Shown in pieces: positions 21,963 to 31,591 of a DNA stretch of 64,000 nucleotides. The stretch comes from Woeseia sp034521225 (GTDB lineage Bacteria > Pseudomonadota > Gammaproteobacteria > Steroidobacterales > Woeseiaceae): the NCBI GenBank assembly GCA_034521225.1, contig JAXHMR010000002.1:186001-250000 (forward strand). Direction: 5' to 3'. Within the stretch, counting starts at the first letter, position 1. Every line of letters begins with the position of its first letter. Below the pieces are notes generated by a model. The model had not been told where the DNA came from. It saw only the letters and a list, made by a program, of their open reading frames with translations, and did not search any database. A program made the position numbers and the translations under genes.

Positions 21963-23015
21963 ATGGATGACAATCGCAAAAAAGCACTCGCAGCGGCTCT
22001 CGGCCAGATTGAGAAACAGTTCGGCAAGGGTTCCGTCATGCGCCTGGGCGATGGCGGCGTCATACGCGATATCGAGGCCATCTCGAGCGGGTCGATCGGG
22101 CTCGACGCCGCGCTCGGCATCGGCGGCCTGCCGCAGGGCCGCGTCGTCGAGATCTACGGACCGGAGTCGTCCGGCAAGACGACGCTGACGCTGCAGGTCA
22201 TCGCCGAAGCGCAGAAGAAGGGCGGCACGGCGGCGTTTGTCGACGCCGAGCACGCGCTCGACCCGGCCTATGCCGAGAAGCTTGGCGTCAATGTTGATGA
22301 CTTGCTCGTCTCGCAGCCGGATACCGGCGAACAGGCGCTGGAGATCGCCGACATGCTGGTCCGCTCTGGCGCGGTCGACGTCATTGTCGTCGACTCGGTC
22401 GCCGCATTGACGCCGAAGGCGGAAATCGAGGGCGAGATGGGCGATTCGCACATGGGCCTGCAGGCGCGGCTGATGTCGCAGGCGCTCCGCAAGCTCGCCG
22501 GCAACATCAAGCGCTCGAACGCGATGGTGATCTTCATCAACCAGATCCGCATGAAGATCGGCGTCATGTTCGGCAGCCCGGAGACGACCACCGGCGGCAA
22601 TGCGCTGAAGTTCTATTCGTCGGTGCGGCTCGATATCCGGCGTATTGGCGCCATCAAGAAGGGTGACGAGGTCATCGGCAACCAGACGCGCGTCAAGGTC
22701 GTCAAGAACAAGGTATCGCCGCCGTTCAAGATGGCGGAGTTCGAGATTCTTTACGGCGAGGGCATCTCGCGCGAGGGTGAGATCATCGAGCATGGCGTTG
22801 CGCAGGGCATCATCGACAAGGCCGGGTCGTGGTACAGCTACGGCAACGACCGCATTGGCCAGGGGAAGGAAAACGTGCGTGAATTCCTGCGTGCGAACCC
22901 GGACATTTCCGAAACGATCGAGAAGCAGATTCGCGAGGCGCTGATGCCGGCGAAGATTCGTCCGGAGGACGCCGCCGCTGCTGACGATGACAAAGCTGTC
23001 GCCAAGGAGGCCTGA
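21963..23015 (+). CDS. recA: Recombinase RecA
   Basis: Forms the DNA strand-exchange filament and activates LexA cleavage. It has 350 residues, Walker A GPESSGKTTL, Walker B VIVVDSVAALTPKAE, loop 2 FINQIRMKIGVMFGSPETTTGG and an acidic C-terminal tail. The frame is intact. I looked for a LexA box (CTGT-N8-ACAG) in the 97-base upstream gap and did not see one, so any SOS control may use another motif or sit further upstream. recX follows after 60 bases. Confidence 0.98.
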   Translation: MDDNRKKALAAALGQIEKQFGKGSVMRLGDGGVIRDIEAISSGSIGLDAALGIGGLPQGRVVEIYGPESSGKTTLTLQVIAEAQKKGGTAAFVDAEHALDPAYAEKLGVNVDDLLVSQPDTGEQALEIADMLVRSGAVDVIVVDSVAALTPKAEIEGEMGDSHMGLQARLMSQALRKLAGNIKRSNAMVIFINQIRMKIGVMFGSPETTTGGNALKFYSSVRLDIRRIGAIKKGDEVIGNQTRVKVVKNKVSPPFKMAEFEILYGEGISREGEIIEHGVAQGIIDKAGSWYSYGNDRIGQGKENVREFLRANPDISETIEKQIREALMPAKIRPEDAAAADDDKAVAKEA

Positions 23016-23075
23016 CGCGGCGCCATCGCACGGGCAATCACACGGCCATCCCGGAATGGGTGCGGTAGATGACGC

Positions 23076-23606
23076 ATGACGAACCGCAAGCCGACAGCAC
23101 AATCAGTCCATGAACTGCACGCGGACCTCTTTACCGGGAGCGGTGAAGAGGACCGTTATGCCGACCCGGCCGAGGCCCGCAAGAAAGCAATGGACTATCT
23201 CGCGCGCCGCGAGTACGCCCGGCAGGAGCTGTGCCGCAAGCTCGGCGATGCGGGATTCAGTCCTGATGCGGTCGAACAGGCCGTCAGCCGGCTGACGGAC
23301 GATGGCCTGCAGGACGACGCCCGCTTTGCCGAGGCGTTCGTGCGGTCGCGGGTCAATCAGGGCAAGGGACCGGTCCGTATCCGCGCCGACCTTGCGCAGC
23401 GCGGCGTCGCAGCGGGCGTCATCGACATCGCCATGGACGAACAGGACGGCGACTGGCGGCAACTGGCCCGCCTGGTCCGGGAGAAAAAATTCGGACGCGA
23501 GCTGCCGGGAACCTTCAGCGAAAAGGCGCGGCAGATGCGCTTCCTGCAGTATCGCGGCTTTGAGCCCGGGCAGATCCAGGCCGCCGTCGGCGGTGACGAC
23601 GACTGA
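23076..23606 (+). CDS. recX: Regulatory protein RecX
   Basis: Inhibits RecA filament growth. The 176-residue protein has three tandem helical RecX modules: YLARREYARQELCRKL, then LQDDARFAEAFVRSRV, then KARQMRFLQYRGFEPGQI. It lies 60 bases downstream of recA on the same strand, the standard pairing, and the frame is intact. Confidence 0.95.
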   Translation: MTNRKPTAQSVHELHADLFTGSGEEDRYADPAEARKKAMDYLARREYARQELCRKLGDAGFSPDAVEQAVSRLTDDGLQDDARFAEAFVRSRVNQGKGPVRIRADLAQRGVAAGVIDIAMDEQDGDWRQLARLVREKKFGRELPGTFSEKARQMRFLQYRGFEPGQIQAAVGGDDD

Positions 23607-23729
23607 CGCCACTGCCGCCATCCGGGCGCTCAATGCCTGTCTGCCGGTATTTATGGAATAATCGCGCCCTCGATCGATAGTGCAAGTGCCGGGCCGCCCG
23701 CCGGACCCAATAGTCAAACGATGGAATCC

Positions 23730-26335
23730 ATGAAGAGCAACGAACTGCGCCAGGCGTTCCTGGACTTTTTCCGTGCCCGCGGCCACGAGGTGGTCGCGAG
23801 TTCGCCGCTGGTGCCGGCCAATGACCCGACACTGCTTTTCACCAATGCGGGCATGGTGCAGTTCAAGGACGTTTTCCTCGGCGCGGACCGGCGCAGCTAC
23901 AATCGCGCGGTGACGTCGCAGCGCTGCGTGCGTGCCGGCGGCAAGCACAATGACCTGGAGAACGTCGGTTACACGGCGCGTCACCATACGTTCTTCGAGA
24001 TGCTCGGTAATTTCAGTTTCGGCGACTACTTCAAGGAAGAGGCCATTCACGCTGCGCCTGGGAGTTCCTGACCGGGACGCTCGGCCTGGCGCCGGAGAAG
24101 CTTGTGGGTCACGGTCTACGAGGACGACGACGAGGCCGCCGACATCTGGCTCGACACGATGAAGATCGGCTGCCCGAGCGATTTTCGCGCATGGGCGCAA
24201 AGGATAATTTCTGGTCGATGGGCGACACCGGCCCGTGCGGCCCGTGCAGCGAAATCTTCTACGATCACGGCGCCGGATATCGCCGGCGGCCCGCCGGGCT
24301 CGAAGGATGAAGACGGTGACCGCTACGTCGAGATCTGGAACCTTGTGTTCATGCAGTTCGATCGCGCTGCCAACGGTGACATGACGCCATTGCCGAAGCC
24401 GTCTGTGGATACCGGCATGGGGCTGGAGCGCATCGCCGCGGTTTTGCAGGGCGTGCACAGCAACTACCATATCGACCTGTTCGCAAACCTGATCAGTGCC
24501 GCCGCGCGCGTGCTTGGCGTGCCGAACGATGGGTCGCAGTTCGCTGAACGTGATTGCGGATCACATCCGCGCCTGTTCCTTCCTGATCGTCGACGGTGTG
24601 CTGCCGGCAATGAAGGACGCGGCTATGTGTGCGGCGGATCATCCGGCGCGCGATACGTCACGGGAAGAAACTCGGGGTTGACGAGGCGTTTTTTTACAAG
24701 CTTGTTGGTCCGCTGTGCGATGAGATGGGCGACGCGTACCCGGAACTCGCCAGGTCGCGTGCGCACGTCGAAAAGGTCCTGGCCCGCGAAGAGAGCCGTT
24801 TTGCCGAGACACTCGACCAGGGTATGGAGATTCTCGAGTGCGGCGATTGCCGGTCTCGAAGGCAAGGAGATCCCGGGTGATGTCGTATTTCGCCTGTACG
24901 ATACGTACGGCTTTCCCCATTGACCTGACCGCAGATATCGCGCGCGAGCGACGGTCTCGGCATCGACCAGTCCGGCTTCGACGTTGCAGTGGGCGCGCAG
25001 CGCGACCGAGCACGCGCGGCCAGCAAGTTTGCGGCTGCGGATAGCTCTGGTATCAGGACCGACGCCCGCAGCGCGTTCAGCGGCTACGAAGGGACCGCCG
25101 ACAAGGGACGAGTCGTGGCGCTGTACCGAAATGGCGGACCCGTTAATAGCCTGGAGGCAGGCCAGGAGGGCATGGTGTTGCTTGACCAGACGCCGTTCTA
25201 TGCCGAAAGCGGTGGCCAGATCGGCGACACCGGCACGCTGCAAACCGCCAACGCCCGGTTCGCTGTGAGTGACACGCAAAAGAACGGCAACGCGATCATG
25301 CATATCGGCAAGCTGGACGAGGGCGATTCAGCCTCGGCGACGAGGTCGACGGCAAGCGTCGATGGCGAACGGCGCCATGCAATCGTCCTAAACCATTCCG
25401 CGACCCACCTGATGCACGCCGCGCTGCGCAAAGTGCTCGGTGACCACGTCACGCAGAAGGGTTCGCTGGTAGCGCCCGACCGGCTGCGTTTCGATTTCTC
25501 GCACTACGAACCCGTAACCGCGGCGCAGTTGCGGGAGATCGAGGACCTCGTCAACGCAGAGATCCGCCGCAACACGGATGCGGAAATCAGGCACTTGAGT
25601 TACGACGATGCGATTGCGGCGGGCGCGATGGCGTTATTCGGCGAAAAATACGATGACGAGGTCCGCGTACTGCGCCTCGGCGATTTCTCGATGGAGTTGT
25701 GCGGCGGCACGCACGTGTCACGGGCGGGTGATATCGGTGTTTTCAAGATTACATCGGAAGGCGGCATTGCTTCCGGCATCCGCCGCATTGAAGCGGTAAC
25801 CGGGAAAGGTGCGCTCGACTGGATCAACCGCAACCTGCAGTCACTGGACGAGGTTGCTGCACTGACCAAAAGCACGCGCGAGCAGGCGGCGGCAAAAGTG
25901 CAGCAGTTGCTGCGCCGGACGCGCGATCTCGAAAAGCAGCTGGCCGAGACGCGGCAGCAGCTGATGAGCGGCGGCGCGGGCAATCTTGATGACAATGTGA
26001 CTGACGTACAGGGCATCAAGGTCGTCGCGACGCGCATGGACGGCGCGGATGCAAAAACGTTGCGCGATGCCGTCGACAGGCTGAAGGACAAGTTGCAAAG
26101 TGCTGTCGTCGTGCTGGGTTCCGTCGACAACGGAAAGGTGCGATTGGCGGCCGGCGTCACGAAGAACAACGTCGGCCGTATCCGGGCCGGCGACGTCATC
26201 CAGCCGGTCGCCGAGCAGGTCGGCGGCAAGGGCGGCGGGCGCCCGGATTTCGCCCAGGCCGGCGGCAGCAACCCCGACGGCCTGGACGCGGCACTGGCTT
26301 CGGTGCCCGGCTGGGTCTCCGAACGGCTGGGCTGA
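23730..26335 (+). CDS. alaS: Alanyl-tRNA synthetase (about ten frameshifts)
   Basis: Charges tRNA-Ala. The start MKSNELRQAFLDFFRARGH is chosen over a Met three codons upstream. The catalytic core has GDTGPCGPCSEIFYDHG, GMGLERIAAVLQG and FRLYDTYGFP. The editing domain has the zinc-binding HSATHLMHAALR and CGGTHVSRAGDIG, and the C-terminal C-Ala domain is present (GGKGGGRPDFAQAGG). The frame changes about ten times between 24050 and 24950 but is clean from there to 26335. Repaired length is about 869 residues, normal. A cell cannot lose this enzyme, so the cluster is almost certainly a low-quality stretch of sequence. Confidence 0.95.
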
Positions 26336-26454
26336 AGGGTATCCAGAGGATTACGCGCGCAGTTGCGCGGAAATTCGTCTATCATTTCGACAATTCAACG
26401 GGTTAGCAGGCGTAATCGTTCGGGCAGGAGCCCATCTGGCAGGAGTAGGAAGTC

Positions 26455-26661
26455 ATGCTGATACTTACGCGGCGCGCCGGTGAGACGGTCATGATCGGGA
26501 GCGATGTCACGATCACGGTGCTCGGCGTCAAGGGCAACCAGGTGCGCATCGGCATCAACGCCCCGAAAGACGTCGCAGTTCATCGGGAGGAAATCTACGA
26601 GCGCATCAAGAGCGAACAGGGCGCCCAGGACCCCAAGGCGGACCCGGCCGACACCGAATAG
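26455..26661 (+). CDS. csrA: Carbon storage regulator CsrA
   Basis: Global post-transcriptional regulator that binds GGA motifs in mRNA leaders. It has 68 residues; the core MLILTRRAGETVMIG and VAVHREEIYERI contain the conserved RNA-contacting Arg residues. An Ala/Asp-rich tail follows. The gene order alaS-csrA-tRNA-Ser-tRNA-Arg is a well-known gammaproteobacterial arrangement. Confidence 0.97.
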   Translation: MLILTRRAGETVMIGSDVTITVLGVKGNQVRIGINAPKDVAVHREEIYERIKSEQGAQDPKADPADTE

Positions 26662-26825
26662 TCACCACCGCCTTTACGTCATTTCGGCTGACCAGTAAGA
26701 TGCACGGCCCGCTGGCCGGCACGACCTGTTGAGGCTTTGCCATTGCGGCAATGCCACGACCGGCGAGGTCAAGCGAAGCGGTGCCGCGATTGGCACGTCA
26801 CTATACGAGTACAGCATGTATATCC

Positions 26826-26916
26826 GGAGAGATGGCTGAGTGGTCGAAAGCGCTCCCCTGCTAAGGGAGTAAGGGTTAAAAGCCCTTCGAGGGTTCGAAT
26901 CCCTCTCTCTCCGCCA
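26826..26916 (+). tRNA. tRNA-Ser(GCT)
   Basis: A 91-base class II tRNA with encoded CCA. The acceptor stem GGAGAGA pairs with TCTCTCC, the anticodon loop CTGCTAA gives anticodon GCT (reads AGC/AGU), and a long variable arm and the T-arm GGTTCGAATCC are present. Confidence 0.97.
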
Positions 26917-27006
26917 TATTCAACACGGCCGGCAATAGCAATTCAGGACTCGGGTCCCTATAATCCCCGTCCCACCGCGGCCCAGAGTCGTGGAAAACCA
27001 GACTAC

Positions 27007-27083
27007 GCGCCCGTAGCTCAGTTGGATAGAGTACCTGGCTACGAACCAGGCGGTCGGGAGTTCGAATCTCTCCGGGCGCGCCA
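27007..27083 (+). tRNA. tRNA-Arg(ACG), island attachment target
   Basis: A 77-base tRNA with CCA. The acceptor GCGCCCG pairs with CGGGCGC, and the anticodon loop CTACGAA gives anticodon ACG, read as ICG after wobble deamination. The gene is intact. Its 3' half is repeated at 47410-47458, marking it as the integration site of the island that begins right after CCA. Confidence 0.97.
27039..27083. other. attL of the genomic island (tRNA-Arg 3' end)
   Basis: The anticodon-to-CCA part of tRNA-Arg is the left boundary. The integrase stop codon is only seven bases beyond the CCA, a classic tRNA-integrating arrangement. The matching right copy is at 47410-47458. I assign att status by this repeat and by the integrase; the exact crossover point within the repeat cannot be seen. 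Confidence 0.8.
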
Positions 27084-27089
27084 ATAAAA

Positions 27090-28172
27090 TCAAGGGTTTG
27101 CCGGTTTCGGTGAGCCCTTTGTTTTTATCAACGTAGCGAAATCGTAGCGTTTGTCAGTTACGATTTCCAGATCCCGTTCAATTCGAGACGCCGCACTCGA
27201 TAGATGTTCCGGTGCCAGGTGCGCATAGCGAAGCACCATCTCGTACGACTTCCAACCACCCAACTCCATGAGCTCCTGCAAACCGGTGCCGGCCATCACG
27301 TGCCAGCTGGCCCAGGTGTGCCGAAGATCGTGGAACCGAAACTTCTCGATCCCGGCACGTAGCATTGCCCGTTTCCAGGCAGAGCCCACCGCGTCCATGC
27401 GCCTCCCCTGATAGGTGAAACACCACCGCTCGTGTTGACCGTCGACGGCCCGCAGAGCCAGTACCGCATCCCGGTTCAGGGGAAGTCCGCGGCCGTCTCC
27501 GGTCTTGGTGGTGCCCGCATCCAGCCAGGCCACGCGCCGGTCGAAGTCGACCCGGTCCCATTCCATCTGCAGGATTTCCCGCATCCTGCAGCCGGTCGCC
27601 AGCGCAAATCGCACCACCGGTGCCAAGTGCGCGGGCAGTTCCTCGAGCAGTCGATCCGCTTCCTCGGCCTTGAGAAAGCGAACGCGACGCTTGGGCTCTT
27701 TGAGCATTCGGATCTTTGGAATCCGTGCGCTCCATTCCCACTCGTCGCGCGCCAGGTAAAGAATGCGCCGGACGATCTCGAGTGCCCGGTTGACGGTGGC
27801 GTTGGCGACGCCGTCGACCTTCTTTCGATCCTGGACGAACGGCCTCAGGACATTCATGTTGATGTCCTTCAGCCGGCATCCACGGAGATACGGATCGAGC
27901 TTGGCGAGGTGATCCTTGTCGTCTCTGAGACTTCGCTTCTCAGCGTTGTCTTCGAGATAACGCAGCACCGCCTGCTGCCAGTTGTGCTCGGCCGGTACCC
28001 CGGTCCGGAGCGCCTCCACGGCGTCCGCTTTGAGGCGTATCAGATACTCTTCAGCGTCCTTCAGGACGGCAAGTCGAGTGCTCTTGCATACTCGGCGTCC
28101 GTCCGGGAGGACGAGCTTGACCCACCAGTACGGCGAGTCGTTCCTTCTGTAGAGTCCTTTTTCTCGGGCCAT
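27090..28172 (-). CDS. Tyrosine recombinase (island integrase)
   Basis: A 360-residue phage-type site-specific integrase. The N-terminal part has a DNA-binding arm domain (ARREKGLYRRNDSPYWW-like) and a SAM-like core-binding domain. The catalytic residues are visible: Arg in TGCRMREILQMEWD, the H-x-x-R box in FHDLRHTWASWH, and the nucleophile Tyr in VLRYAHLAPEH. It probably integrates and excises the island at tRNA-Arg. A fragment of a close second copy lies beyond attR (47958-48117). The reading frame is intact. Confidence 0.93.
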   Translation of the reverse strand: MAREKGLYRRNDSPYWWVKLVLPDGRRVCKSTRLAVLKDAEEYLIRLKADAVEALRTGVPAEHNWQQAVLRYLEDNAEKRSLRDDKDHLAKLDPYLRGCRLKDINMNVLRPFVQDRKKVDGVANATVNRALEIVRRILYLARDEWEWSARIPKIRMLKEPKRRVRFLKAEEADRLLEELPAHLAPVVRFALATGCRMREILQMEWDRVDFDRRVAWLDAGTTKTGDGRGLPLNRDAVLALRAVDGQHERWCFTYQGRRMDAVGSAWKRAMLRAGIEKFRFHDLRHTWASWHVMAGTGLQELMELGGWKSYEMVLRYAHLAPEHLSSAASRIERDLEIVTDKRYDFATLIKTKGSPKPANP

Positions 28173-28391
28173 AAATCCTCCTTTATGGCCCGCCCTCGGG
28201 ACTTATAGTTATCGAGCCAGTGGTCGAGGTCAACCCGGTCGTAGACCAGCCGTCGTCCCAGGCGGATAGGCGGTGGACCGATGCGACTCGAGCAAGGTCC
28301 TGCCGATGCCGAGATAGCGTGCCGCCTGCGCGCGTGAGAGGCAGCGCGGCTCAATGTCGGGGCGGGATGCGGATTCATCGAGATCGGCCAT
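28061..28391 (-). CDS. AlpA/excisionase-like helix-turn-helix protein (frameshifted)
   Basis: A small MerR-like DNA-binding protein directly upstream of the integrase. The first frame, from 28391, gives RCLSRAQAARYLGIGRTLLE. After a shift near 28285 the second frame gives IRLGRRLVYDRVDLDHWLDN. Joined, they form the standard excisionase fold (helix-turn-helix, wing, then D-x-D-x-W). The second frame overlaps the integrase start by about 110 bases, so the true stop may be earlier. Proteins of this type regulate or direct excision. Confidence 0.7.
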
Positions 28392-28468
28392 GATGCCCAA
28401 AGCCTCGCGCAGCGCTTGCGGCGCTGCGACAGGGAACCCTGTCAATTGTCGTGAGGTAATTCATGCGC

Positions 28469-29335
28469 TTATCTTCCAAGGTAAGTTCGAGTGATCGCCG
28501 TGCGATCGTGCCCGAGTTCTTTTGAGATCACGGCGCGCGCTTTCTCATCGAGCGCGCGTTCGTCCTTCGAGAGGGCCGAGCGGTTCGGGCCGCCGGCCAG
28601 TGGTGCCTTGAACCCGGTCAGCTCCTCGAAGCGCCGCTGGGCGTAGGCATGCCTGAGGCCGTGGGGATTCTTGATCCCGGCATCGCGAACCTGGCGCTCG
28701 TAGCGATGGAGTTGCTTTTCGTAATTGGATTTGGGCGGGATCAGGGCGCCGCCTTTGGACAGGGCCTTGACCTGCTCGAGTAAACGCCGCTGCTCGTCTG
28801 TCCTGATCGGCACGGTTCGCGCACGGCCGCCCTTGGTCCAGCTGGCCTTGAGCTTGATGTGATCGTCCTTGATCGCGTAGTTGGGTGAGAACTTGATCGC
28901 TTCCTCGCGCCGCAGGCCGAAGGCGGACTGCAGTTGGAGGCTCAGGCGAACGTGCTCGTCCGAGACTTTTTCCAGCTGCTTCTCGTCAAGCAATCTGGCT
29001 TTCGATTCCTCGCCGACGTAGCTCCGACGACCGATGCCGTAGGCGCTGTTGTCCCTCGCAACGATGTCGGCCTTGCCGACCTTGTTCGCCCACCAGCGGA
29101 GCGCCGATAGTCGATTCTTGAACGTGCCGACGCTTAAGCCCTGGTCTTTCCAGAGAGAGACCAAGGCATCAATGTGCTTCGGCTTTAAAGACGTCGCCTG
29201 CATTTGTCGGTAACCCAGCTCGTGCAACTGGTTGGCGATGAGATCGACGATTCTCGATCGTGTCGCCTGGGTGGAGTAGCTGCCGTCCCGGTTCGCCCGG
29301 CAGAGCTTCATCAACTGGTAGTTCAGGTCCTTCAT
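28469..29335 (-). CDS. Second tyrosine recombinase (Integrase_1-type)
   Basis: A 288-residue recombinase of the type seen on integrative elements (phage integrase N-terminal domain plus Integrase_1 catalytic domain). The catalytic Arg is in AFGLRREEAIKF, the His-x-x-Arg box in PHGLRHAYAQRRF, and the final Tyr in TAITRTYLGR. It is unlike the tRNA-adjacent integrase and has an intact frame. Possible roles are resolving or mobilising the island; none is shown. Confidence 0.82.
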   Translation of the reverse strand: MKDLNYQLMKLCRANRDGSYSTQATRSRIVDLIANQLHELGYRQMQATSLKPKHIDALVSLWKDQGLSVGTFKNRLSALRWWANKVGKADIVARDNSAYGIGRRSYVGEESKARLLDEKQLEKVSDEHVRLSLQLQSAFGLRREEAIKFSPNYAIKDDHIKLKASWTKGGRARTVPIRTDEQRRLLEQVKALSKGGALIPPKSNYEKQLHRYERQVRDAGIKNPHGLRHAYAQRRFEELTGFKAPLAGGPNRSALSKDERALDEKARAVISKELGHDRTAITRTYLGR

Positions 29336-30710
29336 GGTGCGTCTCTCGTTCGGTTAGTTTTGATGACCACCTCGCCGCCTGTTAAGCAAACGAGGCCCGA
29401 TTCAGAATCGGAGTTGGTCCAGGGACACCAGTCCCGTACAGCCTGAAGCCGTGATCCGGTTCGCCGGGGCTCTCTTTCGAGCGCCGCCAGCGACTACCAG
29501 TTGCCCTCTCGGGCCAGTTGCTTTTTGCGTGGATAGCTACCTCCTTTTTTGTTGAGTGAATGAAACGCCCACGGGCGTACGACGCCGAATGACCGGACAT
29601 TCCTGTCCGCCGTCGGCGGTGCAGGGCGCTTGGCCCTGCGGCGATGAGAATGCTGAACGTCGAGGTTCAGCGAGGTATGAAGATGGATCCTCGATCAACG
29701 ATCGATGCGCCTGCTGCCAGGATCCTGAGGCGCCTTGTTGCCACACTTGTCGCAGTGGCCGCGGTTCGTACTGAGGACGCTAGTACAGAAGACCAGTGCC
29801 TGTCTATGGAAAACCCAATCAACTGTTGTCGGGCTTTTCTATTGACAAGACCGAACGAGTTGATCTCGGCAACCGGGCTAAGTTGGCAAAGTGCCCAATG
29901 AACGCCGATAGCCGTATCACTCGCCGGGAACAACCAGTTTCTGTGCCGGGTCACGGACGCGGTGGATCGAAACGACACCGACCGCGTTAGGTAGGAAGAG
30001 GGGATCGACGGCTCAGGCCGCGCGCTGCTTTGCACCATCCCTTTCAGCGCTTGGGTGCTTCAACGAATTGCTGAAGCGGGCTGTCGTTGGTATACCGCAA
30101 CGACGACGGTGTTGATGCGAGTACCCTACCGCCGATTCCCTATCCGGACCAGCGGAAACGGGGGCACGTTCTCAGCCCCGGTTTTTCCCGCATTTCGTCG
30201 CAAATCGCCCCAGAATGCACCTGCCAACAGGGAGTACTCTGGTACAGCATTTCGCTCCCTGTTGGCAGCAGGTTGCCTGATGCGCGCAGATGGCCGTATC
30301 ACTCGCCGGGAACTCGTGGAAATCGGCCAGATCCCGCGCCATTGCTGGTTCAGAGCGCCGCGTCACTACAGCGCTTCGCGCTGGTAGTGACGCGGCGCGG
30401 ACGACCCCATCGCCCGATCGAACAGGGTGCCTGAACGGCTCATGCCATCGCTGCTGGCCCTTTTTCCTCAATCCCAATCGCACCGCGCGATCGGGAATGC
30501 CGGTCCAGCAGGAAGAGCGGTGATCGACTACAGGGGACATCAGGCCCGATAAGCCTTGCGCAGAGTCGGCGAAGGTGAATTCCTTACCGCTTCTTTCTGT
30601 GCTGGCTCGTCTGTGCTGCCAGCTTTGACTGTTTCATTAACAGGGCTCGGCTCGCCGTTCGACAGCGGTCGCCGCTGCGCGCCTCGCGCCGTACTGGCCT
30701 GCCCTCGTAG
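29336..30710. other. Structured non-coding region of the island
   Basis: About 1.4 kb with no credible gene on either strand. It holds several perfect hairpins: CGGACA/TGTCCG, CCGCC/GGCGG and GCAGGGC/GCCCTGC packed in 29594-29639; a 14-bp inverted repeat CTGCCAACAGGGAG at 30221-30268; and a long stem at 30355-30398 with one bulged base and a three-base loop. The 21-base word beginning GCCGTATCACTCG occurs twice (29911 and 30293). It could be a regulatory, origin or transfer region next to the recombination genes. That is inference. Confidence 0.55.
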
Positions 30711-30860
30711 TCAGAGCTCGAACAGCTGGTCTACCGTTATGCCAAAAACATCGGCAATCCGTATTGCCACATCAATCGTCGGTGCGCGTCGGGCGTTTTC
30801 GATCGCATTCATCGTTTGCCGGCTGACGCCAACGCGTTCGGCGAGTTGCTTCTGCGTCAT
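30711..30860 (-). CDS. Small XRE-family transcriptional regulator
   Basis: From the ATG at 30860 the minus strand encodes a 49-residue helix-turn-helix: TQKQLAERVGVSRQTMNAIE then RAPTIDVAIRIADVFGITVDQLFEL and stop. It continues in frame upstream (NKNRELRFKNGE) to about 30893 without a clear Met, so the real start may be slightly further upstream if one base is wrong there. This family of about 65-residue proteins often controls defence or prophage genes. Here it is divergent from the helicase-led operon at 31592 and may control it. Confidence 0.82.
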   Translation of the reverse strand: MTQKQLAERVGVSRQTMNAIENARRAPTIDVAIRIADVFGITVDQLFEL

Positions 30861-31591
30861 TTCGCCGTTTTTGAATCGGAGTTCCCGGTTCTTGTTTGAT
30901 GGAGCCCACTATGGATCACTTCTTGCTCAGAATCTGGGTCTAAGTATGAATGTGGCCGACGGACAGCCGGAGGACGTCTGGTCAAACATCGTCGACACAA
31001 CGTCCAACTCCTTTGACTATGTCAATTGGCGTCGACTTCGTGTAACCGATCATTGACATAGACGAGGGCGAACTGCCGCCTGAAAAACCGGGCAAAATAT
31101 AAATGGCTACAGGACTGAATTGAGTCTCCAGATCGTTTCCGCGAACATTCCGCAACATTCGGATGGGGCTAGCGCTGAGGAAATCCAACACTCCGCATGG
31201 CTCGAAGTATGATGGTACAGTCCAAAATTCCTTCCTTTGAGCGGATGAGCCTCTTTCGTCTCTTATGCGTAGGGATGTGAGCACGGCCCGGCCTAGCGCG
31301 ATAGTCCAGGGGCCAGCGGGCTGCCAAAAATTCGGAATTTGGACCCAATTCGGTTGCTTTTCTTTGCTAGAAGTACCGCAAATGGTATCTAGTTGCCTGA
31401 TTTTGCCTTAAGTTGATTGTCGTTGCCCAATGTATCCGAAATCCGCGTGGCAGCGCATCTGGTGGCGGCCAAAAACCACTTAAGGAGCAGTTAGTTGGAT
31501 CGAAGGCACAAGCGGCGTCAGGGCACCTGCGGGAGCGACACGGACGCCTAGCGAACCGCGAGCTACAACTAAATCGCTAAAGCGCCATCAG
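30861..31591. other. Gap before the defence operon, no gene recognised
   Basis: About 0.7 kb between the XRE regulator and the helicase gene. Short frames on both strands give no recognisable protein. The composition becomes clearly more AT-rich here than in the flanking chromosome. It presumably contains the promoter of the plus-strand operon, but I cannot pick one out. Confidence 0.5.

Noticed and set aside
23103..24470. 455-residue open frame on the minus strand
   Set aside because: Antisense to recX and alaS; it is the alaS plus-strand frames that carry conserved motifs.
30982..31284. 100-residue minus-strand frame before the defence operon
   Set aside because: No recognisable domain, no ribosome site, and composition of chance coding; left as unexplained gap.
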